Source: Bacillota bacterium (GTDB lineage Bacteria > Bacillota > Clostridia > Oscillospirales > Acutalibacteraceae). From it: a stretch of 6,966 nucleotides of DNA. The stretch is from positions 1 to 6,966 of the forward strand of contig JAEZRH010000113.1 in NCBI GenBank assembly GCA_023412845.1. Reading direction: 5' to 3'. A program made the translations under genes and the position numbers. The notes beneath the pieces are model-generated. The model was given only the letters and a program-made list of their open reading frames with translations. It had not been told where the DNA came from and did no database searches. Shown here in pieces: positions 1 to 5,130 of this stretch; positions within the stretch are counted from its first letter, which is position 1, and every line of letters starts with the position of its first letter.

Positions 1-1
1 C

Positions 2-505
2 GTCAACGCCTACGCCGCGTCGTCTTTCTTCGCCGTGGACCGGTATGCCAGCTTTCACAGGCGCTGGCGCGCCGACTATGCGGCCGGAAAACTGATCCTG
101 ACGGATCGTTATACGACCTCCAACATCGTCTATCAGATGCCGAAGCTGCCCCGGAACGAATGGGATGCCTTTATCACCTGGGCGGAGGATTTCGAGTATG
201 TGCGCCTGGGCATCCCGCGGCCCGACCTGACCGTTTACCTCGACATGCCGACCGAAATCTCCCAGGGGCTGCTCCGGGAGCGTTACCGCAAAACCGGCGG
301 CAGCCGCGACGTCCACGAGCGGGACCTTGCCTATCTGGCATCCTGCCGGCAGAGTGCCGTTTACGCCGCCCAAAAGCTGGGCTGGAGGGCCGTTGACTGC
401 GCCGAGGGCGGAAAGCCGCGGAGCGTGGAAAGCATCCACGAGGAACTGACGCGTCTTGTTCTGGATGAACTTTTCTCTTTGGGCCAGAATACGGAGGCGG
501 ACTGA
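2..505 (+). CDS. tmk: Thymidylate kinase, 5'-truncated by window edge
   Basis: This gene is predicted to phosphorylate dTMP to dTDP with ATP in the cytoplasm, for dTTP synthesis. The reading frame is open from base 2, so the start lies outside the window; 167 residues are visible. The family is usually a little over 200 residues, and the missing N-terminus would carry the P-loop. Counting from the first full codon, a Y-A-x-x-x-F-x-x-D-R-Y stretch lies near residues 4-15 and the TDRYTTSN nucleotide-binding motif near 34-41. The PDLTVYLDMP strand follows, and then an arginine-rich LID-like segment (RERYRKTGGSRD) expected to close over ATP. A GTG at 35 is not a credible start because the conserved sequence continues upstream of it. 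The stop is two bases before the next ATG, and GGAGG at 493-497 near the end of this gene serves as that gene's ribosome binding site, so the two are probably co-transcribed. The family call is firm. Confidence 0.93.
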   Translation, partial: VNAYAASSFFAVDRYASFHRRWRADYAAGKLILTDRYTTSNIVYQMPKLPRNEWDAFITWAEDFEYVRLGIPRPDLTVYLDMPTEISQGLLRERYRKTGGSRDVHERDLAYLASCRQSAVYAAQKLGWRAVDCAEGGKPRSVESIHEELTRLVLDELFSLGQNTEAD

Positions 506-507
506 CC

Positions 508-1383
508 ATGGTGGAATTTGCGCGATGGGAGATGCGGCGCCGGCTCGCGGACCTCTGGCGGCAGGCTTTTGGCGACCCGCCGCGCTTTCCGAGATATTTT
601 CTCAACAACTGTTTCTCGCCCCGTGACTGCCTTGTCTACCGTGTGGGGGATGAGATCGCCGCAGCCGTTTACCTGCTGCCCGCGTCCGTGCTTGCCGGGG
701 AGGAAGCTTTACAGGCGCATTATATCTTTGCCGCCGCTACGCTCGCTCGTTTCCGTTCCAGAGGATATATGTCGTCGCTGCTCGCTTACGCCGCCATCGC
801 GGGGGCCGACCGGGGCGACAGATTCTCCGTCGTGCTCCCTGCGGACGAGGAGCTTTACCGCTTTTATGGAAAATTCGGCTACGCGCCCTTTTTCGAGGCT
901 CGTTTCCTGACGGTCACGTCCGACCGGCTGCGCGCCGGCTCCGAGCCGGCGGGGCCGGGCAGCGTGCTGCCCGACTTCCGTCGTCTGAATGCATTCCGCA
1001 GGGAATGCATTGCGGGCTGCGGCGGCTCCGTCCTGTGGAGCGACAGGATGTTCCATTTCGCCACGGGGATGAACGCCGTTTACGGTGACAGGCTGGTCTG
1101 CGCCGTCTCCGGCGGGAAGCCCGCCTATGCGCTTTGCCGGGTGGAAGAAAATGTCTGTACGGTTCTGGAAACGATGGCCGCGGGCGTGACCTTCCCGCTC
1201 CTTGCCGGTGCTATCCTCAGGCAGGCCCCGGCGGGGGAATACCGTTTCCGCCTGCCGGTGCAGGCAGGGCCTTTTCCGGGCGAAGGAGAAACGCTCCCGT
1301 TTGGAATGATGCGGCCCATCGGCGGCACGCTGGCGGAGGACGCGCGGCCCGACGGCCCGTATTTGGGCATGACGATGGACTGA
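508..1383 (+). CDS. GNAT-family N-acetyltransferase (Eis-like layout)
   Basis: A 291-residue cytoplasmic protein predicted to move an acetyl group from acetyl-CoA to an unknown amine. The GNAT signature is in the N-terminal half. A beta strand (HYIFAAATL, about residues 71-79) leads into RFRSRGYMSSLL (81-92), which fits the R/Q-x-x-G-x-G/A pyrophosphate-binding loop, with Met at the usual Gly/Ala position. ELYRFYGKFGY (115-125) matches the family's F-Y-x-K-x-G-F segment. Residues from about 150 to the end form a second domain that I cannot assign. The arrangement of a GNAT domain followed by an acyl-acceptor or tail domain recalls Eis-type proteins, but this one is shorter. The start at 508 has GGAGG at 493-497, 10 bases upstream; the ATG at 532 is a less likely alternative. 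A perfect inverted repeat lies inside the gene at 988-1011. The substrate cannot be told from sequence or context. Confidence 0.82.
   Translation: MVEFARWEMRRRLADLWRQAFGDPPRFPRYFLNNCFSPRDCLVYRVGDEIAAAVYLLPASVLAGEEALQAHYIFAAATLARFRSRGYMSSLLAYAAIAGADRGDRFSVVLPADEELYRFYGKFGYAPFFEARFLTVTSDRLRAGSEPAGPGSVLPDFRRLNAFRRECIAGCGGSVLWSDRMFHFATGMNAVYGDRLVCAVSGGKPAYALCRVEENVCTVLETMAAGVTFPLLAGAILRQAPAGEYRFRLPVQAGPFPGEGETLPFGMMRPIGGTLAEDARPDGPYLGMTMD
988..1011. repeat. Perfect 10-bp inverted repeat inside the acetyltransferase gene
   Basis: AATGCATTCC (988-997) and GGAATGCATT (1002-1011) are exact reverse complements separated by GCAG. Each arm also contains the palindrome AATGCATT, so the arms resemble direct copies too. 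It is translated as part of the C-terminal half (residues LNAFRRECIAG). No T run follows, so it is not an intrinsic terminator. Function unknown. Confidence 0.75.
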
Positions 1384-1401
1384 CCGCCGCCGGGCGGTTT
1401 T
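1383..1401 (+). terminator. Small terminator-like hairpin at the end of the acetyltransferase gene
   Basis: ACCGCC (1383-1388) pairs perfectly with GGCGGT (1393-1398) across a GCCG tetraloop, and T residues run to 1401. The left arm begins at the last base of the TGA stop codon. A 6-bp GC-rich stem and a four-T tail are at the low end for an intrinsic terminator. It may therefore be a partial terminator or an mRNA 3'-end stabiliser that lets the downstream DJ-1 gene be expressed at a different level from the genes before it. Confidence 0.4.
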
Positions 1402-1409
1402 ACCGATAC

Positions 1410-1417
1410 AAGGAGGT
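1410..1417 (+). promoter_or_regulatory. Near-consensus Shine-Dalgarno fixing the DJ-1 start
   Basis: AAGGAGGT, close to the full anti-Shine-Dalgarno complement, ends seven bases before the ATG at 1425. It is the strongest ribosome binding site in the window. It selects the ATG at 1425 over a possible in-frame extension back to 1134, which would run through the acetyltransferase gene. Confidence 0.85.
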
Positions 1418-1424
1418 TTTTATC

Positions 1425-1964
1425 ATGATTTACCTGTTCCTCGCAGAGGGTTTTGAAGAGGTGGAAGCGCTTGCTCCCGTCGATCTTCTCCGGCGCGCGG
1501 GCGCGCAGATCCGGACCGTCGGCGTCGGCGACAGACATGTGACGGGTTCGCATCATATTGAAGTCACCGCCGATCTGGAAGAAAACGAAATTTCGCTTGA
1601 AAATATGGATATGGTAATCCTGCCCGGAGGAATGCCGGGTACGAAAAACCTGGAGCAGTCGCCGATGGTCCGTGCGTGCCTCAATTACTGCGCGCAGAAC
1701 GGCAAATGGATCGCGGCCATCTGCGCGGCCCCTTCCATCCTGGGCCATTTCGGGCTTCTGAAAGGCCATAAGGCCGTCTGTTTCCCGGGCTATGAAGACG
1801 AGCTGGGGGCGGAGGAAGTGCTCATGGACCCGGTCTGCGTCAGCGGCAGGATCATCACCTCCCGCGGGGCCGGAGTCGCGGTGGAATTCGGGCTTAAAAT
1901 TATCGAGGAGCTGTTCGGCAGCGAAAAATCGCTGGAAATCCGGAAAAAGATTCAATGTATATAA
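1425..1964 (+). CDS. DJ-1/PfpI (YajL/ThiJ-like) family protein
   Basis: A 179-residue cytoplasmic protein of the DJ-1/PfpI superfamily. The N-terminus (LAEGFEEVEALAPVDLLRRAG) lines up with the start of human DJ-1 and E. coli YajL, and Glu14 corresponds to the Glu that contacts the reactive cysteine (DJ-1 Glu18). VILPGGMPGTKNL (64-76) is the conserved glycine-rich loop. IAAICAAPSILG (96-107) is the nucleophile elbow, with Cys100 as the expected reactive cysteine. ITSRGAGVAVEFGLKIIE (144-161) is the C-terminal family block. Length matches the DJ-1 group (about 180-200). Family members have been proposed as protein or glyoxal deglycases, redox-sensing chaperones, or thiamine-linked proteins; which applies here cannot be decided, so no symbol is given. 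The start is set by the strong ribosome binding site. Its 3' end overlaps the 5-FCL start by 10 bases, which suggests coupled translation. Confidence 0.9.
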   Translation: MIYLFLAEGFEEVEALAPVDLLRRAGAQIRTVGVGDRHVTGSHHIEVTADLEENEISLENMDMVILPGGMPGTKNLEQSPMVRACLNYCAQNGKWIAAICAAPSILGHFGLLKGHKAVCFPGYEDELGAEEVLMDPVCVSGRIITSRGAGVAVEFGLKIIEELFGSEKSLEIRKKIQCI

Positions 1965-2557
1965 AGAATATTCGGGAGATGAAAAAGAACCTGCGGGCGC
2001 AGAGCCGCAGGTTCCGGGAACGGCTGGAACCTGGCCGGAAATCCGACATGGACGGGAAGATCGGAGCGCGCTTTGCCGCGCTGAAAGAATACCGCAGCGC
2101 GCCTGTCGTATACACCTACGTCAGCAAGCCGCTGGAAGTCGACACTCTGCGGCTGATCGAAAGGGTCCTCGCCGACGGCAAGCGCGTCGCCGTGCCGCGC
2201 TGTCTTCCGGAAACGTTGGCGATGGAATTCTATGAGATCGCTTCGGTCGGCGATCTGGCGCCCGGCTGTTACGGCGTGCTGGAGCCCGTCGCCGGTAAAT
2301 CCCGCCCGGTCCGTGAATGCGCCGGCGCGCTCTGCATCGTTCCGGGGCTCAGCTTCGATTCGCAGGGATACCGGCTCGGTTACGGCAAGGGATATTACGA
2401 CCGTTTCCTTGCAAACTTCACCGGGGTGACGGTAGGGCTCTGCTACAGCGGATGCACCCGCTGGAACCTTCCGCACGGATATTTCGACCGCCCGGTCGAT
2501 ATTCTGATTACGGAAAAATACATCCGGCGCATTCCGGACAAAACGTCCGAACACTGA
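1955..2557 (+). CDS. 5-formyltetrahydrofolate cyclo-ligase (MTHFS)
   Basis: A 200-residue cytoplasmic enzyme predicted to convert 5-formyltetrahydrofolate to 5,10-methenyltetrahydrofolate using ATP, returning stored folate to the one-carbon pool. An N-terminal basic helix (KKNLRAQSRRFRERL, 10-24) carries a lysine that the family uses near the nucleotide. YTYVSKPLEVDT (53-64) and GCYGVLEP (104-111) fit conserved strands and loops. The signature is PGLSFDSQGYRLGYGKGYYDRFL (130-152), with Asp135, Arg140 and the GYGKGYYDR loop. Length is normal for the family. The ATG at 1955 overlaps the DJ-1 gene and has only a weak purine-rich site (GGAAAAAG, 1942-1949). An in-frame ATG at 1979 is a reasonable alternative that would remove eight residues. 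The C-terminal block reads LPHGYFDRPVD, where many homologues have an acidic residue and His before the Asp. A perfect inverted repeat covers codons just after the start. Confidence 0.92.
   Translation: MYIKNIREMKKNLRAQSRRFRERLEPGRKSDMDGKIGARFAALKEYRSAPVVYTYVSKPLEVDTLRLIERVLADGKRVAVPRCLPETLAMEFYEIASVGDLAPGCYGVLEPVAGKSRPVRECAGALCIVPGLSFDSQGYRLGYGKGYYDRFLANFTGVTVGLCYSGCTRWNLPHGYFDRPVDILITEKYIRRIPDKTSEH
1987..2014. repeat. Perfect 10-bp inverted repeat near the 5-FCL start
   Basis: GAACCTGCGG (1987-1996) and CCGCAGGTTC (2005-2014) are exact reverse complements with an eight-base spacer (GCGCAGAG). In mRNA this would be a stable GC-rich hairpin beginning 32 bases after the ATG at 1955, or six bases after the alternative ATG at 1979. 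No T run follows, so transcription termination is unlikely. An effect on translation initiation is an inference. Confidence 0.75.
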
Positions 2558-2578
2558 AAGAAAAGAAGGTGAGCGCAG

Positions 2579-3850
2579 ATGAACGACGGGCAGCAGCCGA
2601 ACAGGCGGAACCGCGCGGAACACTTCGAGGTCCATATCCGCGACGACGGCGACGGGGCGCGAGAAGAGTATCCGGATACCGTAATCAGCAGCTACAGCGA
2701 TCCCGCCGAGGCGCAGAAGCATTCGGGGCCGCAGGGCGGAATGCCGGCCGCCAAACGTGCCAAGCTTGCACACGAGCTGCGCAATAAGGAAAAAGGCCGC
2801 AGAAACAAGCGCTTTTTCCGTCTGATGTGGCTTTCCATGGTGATCATGGTCTCCGCTTTGCTCGCAAAATACGCCGTGTCCGGCCTCGACGACATGCTGG
2901 CGGTAGGCAGGCAGAACGTTTCCGTTACGGTGGAGATCCCGAAGGACGCGTCGTCCGGCCAGGTCGCGCAGCTGCTCTACAGCGCCGGGGCAATCCGGGA
3001 CGTCGATTTTTTCAGGCTGTATGCGTACCTGACCAAGGCGCCGAAAACATACGGCGGCGGCAGTTATCAAATTACCACGGGTATGGATTATCTCGCCCTG
3101 ATCAACTCCCTCCAGTCTACAAAGAACCGCGTGGATACCGTGAAAGTCACCTTCCCGGAGGGCGCAACCGCCTTGGAGATTGCCGATAAGCTGGAGAAAA
3201 GCGGTGTCTGCACGTCGAAGGCGGCGCTTGCCGCGATGGGCGGCACACAGCTGGACGACAGCTTTTCCATGCTGCAGGCCATCACGAATTCCTCCCAGCG
3301 GTATTACCGGATGGAGGGCTACCTTTTTCCCGATACCTACGAGTTTTTCAAAAACGAGGACCCCGCTCAGGCCGTTCAGAAAATGGTCAGCAACTGCAAC
3401 GGCAAGCTGACCAAGCAGATCCGCGACAAAGCCACAGAGGAAGGGATGACGGTCGACCAGCTCCTTACGCTCGCCTCCATGATCCAGTCGGAGGCGGCCG
3501 ACAAGCAGGACATGTACAATGTTTCGTCCGTGTTCCACAACCGCCTCGACAGCAAAAAAGCGGAGCTGCACCATCTGGATTCCGACCCGACCACCTATTA
3601 TCCGTACCGCACACAGGCGCTCGTCCCCGCCAATATCCGCAGTACCTACAAAAGCCGCTACGACACCTATACCATCGAGGGCCTGCCGCCGGGGCCGATC
3701 TGCAACCCCGGAACCGAGGCGGTCGACGCCGCGCTGAATCCCGCTTCCACCAACTATTATTATTTCTGCCACGATAAGAGCGGCAAGGCCTACTACGCCT
3801 CGACTGCGGCGCAGCATCAGGCGAACCTCAAGAAAGCGGGATTGCGCTGA
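2579..3850 (+). CDS. mltG: Endolytic murein transglycosylase MltG (YceG-like)
   Basis: A 423-residue membrane-anchored enzyme predicted to cut nascent glycan strands in peptidoglycan, setting strand ends during elongation. Residues 1-78 are polar, rich in acidic then basic residues, and should be cytoplasmic. One membrane segment covers about 81-103 (RLMWLSMVIMVSALLAKYAV). A LysM-like region follows (about 114-150, starting VSVTVEIPKDASSGQVAQLL). The YceG catalytic domain then runs to the C-terminus, with EGYLFPDTYEF (246-256), LLTLASMIQSEA (295-306), SVFHNRL (317-323), LDSDPTTYY (333-341), YDTYTIEGLPPGPICNPG (361-378) and the closing NYYYFCHDKSGKAYYA (392-407). Glu305 aligns with the catalytic Glu218 of E. 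coli MltG; the preceding family Glu is Gln303 here. AGAAGGTG (2564-2571) sits seven bases before the ATG. The TGA overlaps the next gene's ATG by one base. Confidence 0.95.
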   Translation: MNDGQQPNRRNRAEHFEVHIRDDGDGAREEYPDTVISSYSDPAEAQKHSGPQGGMPAAKRAKLAHELRNKEKGRRNKRFFRLMWLSMVIMVSALLAKYAVSGLDDMLAVGRQNVSVTVEIPKDASSGQVAQLLYSAGAIRDVDFFRLYAYLTKAPKTYGGGSYQITTGMDYLALINSLQSTKNRVDTVKVTFPEGATALEIADKLEKSGVCTSKAALAAMGGTQLDDSFSMLQAITNSSQRYYRMEGYLFPDTYEFFKNEDPAQAVQKMVSNCNGKLTKQIRDKATEEGMTVDQLLTLASMIQSEAADKQDMYNVSSVFHNRLDSKKAELHHLDSDPTTYYPYRTQALVPANIRSTYKSRYDTYTIEGLPPGPICNPGTEAVDAALNPASTNYYYFCHDKSGKAYYASTAAQHQANLKKAGLR

Positions 3851-5088
3851 TGGCGCCGCTTCAGACGGGTATTGCACTGCCGGAACTGCTTTCTCCGGCG
3901 GGCGACAGGGAAAGGCTCGAGGCCGCCGTGCGCTTCGGGGCCGACGCGGTCTATCTCGGCGGCAAGCTGTTCGGCATGCGCAGCTCGTCTCCCAACTTTA
4001 CGGCGGAGGGGCTTGCGGACGCGGTGAGTTACGCGCATGCGCGGGGTGTGCGCGTTTACCTGACCTGCAACACGGTGGTGCACAACGAGGAATGCTCCGG
4101 GCTTCCGGCTTTTCTGGAGCAGGCCGGGCAGGCGGGCACCGACGGGCTGATCCTCACGGATTTCGGCGTGATGCGCATGGCGCAGCGCTATGCGCCCGAT
4201 GTTGAAATTCATATCTCCACGCAGGCAGGCGTCGCGAATTTCGCCGCGGCGCGCGCGTTTTTTGAGCTCGGCGCGAAGCGCGTCGTGCTTGCCCGCGAAC
4301 TGACGCTCGGCGAGATTGCGGAAATACGGGCGAAGACCCCGAAAGAGCTGGAACTGGAGGCCTTCGTCCACGGGGCGATGTGCGTATCCTTTTCCGGCAG
4401 GTGCCTGCTTTCCAACTATTTCACGGGCAGGGACGCGAACCGCGGCGACTGCGCGCAGCCGTGCCGCTGGAAATACGCTCTTGTGGAGGAAACGCGCCCG
4501 GGCCGCTGCATGCCCGTCTTCGAAGGCGACGGCGGTTCGTACATCCTTAATTCGAAGGACCTCTGCATGATCGAACATGTGCCGGAGCTTGCCGAAGCTG
4601 GCGTCGGCAGTTTTAAAATCGAAGGCCGCGCAAAATCCGCCTATTACACGGCGGTCACGGCGAACGCGTACCGCTGGGCGCTGGACGAATATGCCCGCTG
4701 CCCCGGTGCTCCGCTGCCCCGGTGGGTTGCGGAGGAGCCCGAAAAAATCAGCCACAGGGAATACTGCGCTGGTTTTTATCTCGGCGGCGAACCGGGCCAG
4801 GTTTACGGGAACGGGGGCTATGTGCGCAGCTGGGAGCAGATCGCCGTCTGCTGCGGCATGCGGGACGGCTGCGCCGTGCTTTCGCAGCGAAACCGCTTTT
4901 TCCGCGGCGACGAGGCGGAGGTGCTGGAGCCCGGCAGGCCGCCGTACCGGCTTAAAATGGACGGCATCACGGACGGGGATGGAATCTCCGTCGAATCGGC
5001 CAACCACGCGCAGATGACCGTGCTGCTGCCGACGGCAAAAGCAATCCCGCAGGGCGCGATCTTCCGCAGACGGATTCCCGATGTTTAA
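3850..5088 (+). CDS. U32-family protein, TrhP/RlhA/UbiU type (probable RNA hydroxylation)
   Basis: A 412-residue cytoplasmic protein labelled peptidase U32 by family. Characterised relatives include TrhP (YegQ in E. coli, YrrN/YrrO in B. subtilis; 5-hydroxyuridine at tRNA position 34), RlhA (23S rRNA C2501) and UbiU/UbiV, several of which need an iron-sulfur cluster. It opens with ELLSPAGDRERLEAAVRFGADAVYLGG split across residues 12-38. The U32 signature is EAFVHGAMC plus SGRCLLS (170-188). Cys178, Cys185, Cys201 and Cys239 have spacing close to the cluster ligands described for UbiU; Cys205 is also present. FKIEGRAKSAYY (255-266) is conserved, and residues from about 330 form the U32 C-terminal barrel (QRNRFFRGDEAEVL). 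Length matches YrrO/YegQ and is far shorter than RlhA, so tRNA hydroxylation is the best guess. The start uses a TGATG overlap with mltG, so translation is probably coupled. A collagenase-like peptidase role is possible but less likely. Confidence 0.9.
   Translation: MAPLQTGIALPELLSPAGDRERLEAAVRFGADAVYLGGKLFGMRSSSPNFTAEGLADAVSYAHARGVRVYLTCNTVVHNEECSGLPAFLEQAGQAGTDGLILTDFGVMRMAQRYAPDVEIHISTQAGVANFAAARAFFELGAKRVVLARELTLGEIAEIRAKTPKELELEAFVHGAMCVSFSGRCLLSNYFTGRDANRGDCAQPCRWKYALVEETRPGRCMPVFEGDGGSYILNSKDLCMIEHVPELAEAGVGSFKIEGRAKSAYYTAVTANAYRWALDEYARCPGAPLPRWVAEEPEKISHREYCAGFYLGGEPGQVYGNGGYVRSWEQIAVCCGMRDGCAVLSQRNRFFRGDEAEVLEPGRPPYRLKMDGITDGDGISVESANHAQMTVLLPTAKAIPQGAIFRRRIPDV
4695..4724. repeat. 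14-bp tandem direct repeat inside the U32 gene
   Basis: CCGCTGCCCCGGTG occurs at 4695-4708 and again at 4711-4724, a period of 16 bases. Since 16 is not a multiple of three, the copies are read in different frames (RCPGA versus PLPRW). The repeat falls in the linker between the U32 core and the C-terminal barrel, a region that tolerates change. It looks like a small local duplication or a chance GC-rich repeat. Confidence 0.6.
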
Positions 5089-5090
5089 AT

Positions 5091-5130
5091 TCCTCCCGAC
5101 TGGAAATGCTAGCCAGCGGGGGGATTTTTT
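5091..5130 (+). terminator. Intrinsic terminator after the U32 gene, overlapping the next start region
   Basis: TCCTCCCG-A-CTGG (5091-5103) pairs with CCAG-CGGGGGGA (5113-5124): four inner pairs, one bulged A at 5099, then eight outer pairs including one T-G wobble, closing a nine-base loop. Six T residues (5125-5130) follow directly. Stem, GC content and T run fit an intrinsic terminator for the unit ending with the U32 gene, whose stop is at 5086-5088. The T run touches the ATG of the penicillin-binding protein gene, which is unusual. Confidence 0.75.
5118..5124 (+). promoter_or_regulatory. Shine-Dalgarno of the PBP gene, buried in the terminator stem
   Basis: GGGGGGA ends six bases before the ATG at 5131. 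GGGGG can pair with the CCUCC of 16S rRNA with one G-U wobble. All seven bases also form the right arm of the terminator hairpin, so a read-through transcript would hide its own ribosome binding site unless the stem is opened. No other ribosome binding site is visible near this ATG. Confidence 0.6.

Noticed and set aside
1134..1424. N-terminal extension of the DJ-1 frame back to 1134
   Set aside because: The extension overlaps the acetyltransferase gene in another frame, reads as Gly/Arg/Pro-rich shadow sequence, and the AAGGAGGT site places the start at 1425.
1952..3877. A 641-codon open frame on the minus strand opposite 5-FCL and mltG
   Set aside because: It is antisense to two firmly identified genes. 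Its translation is rich in Arg, Gly, Val and His without recognisable domains, as expected from the complementary frame of GC-rich codons.
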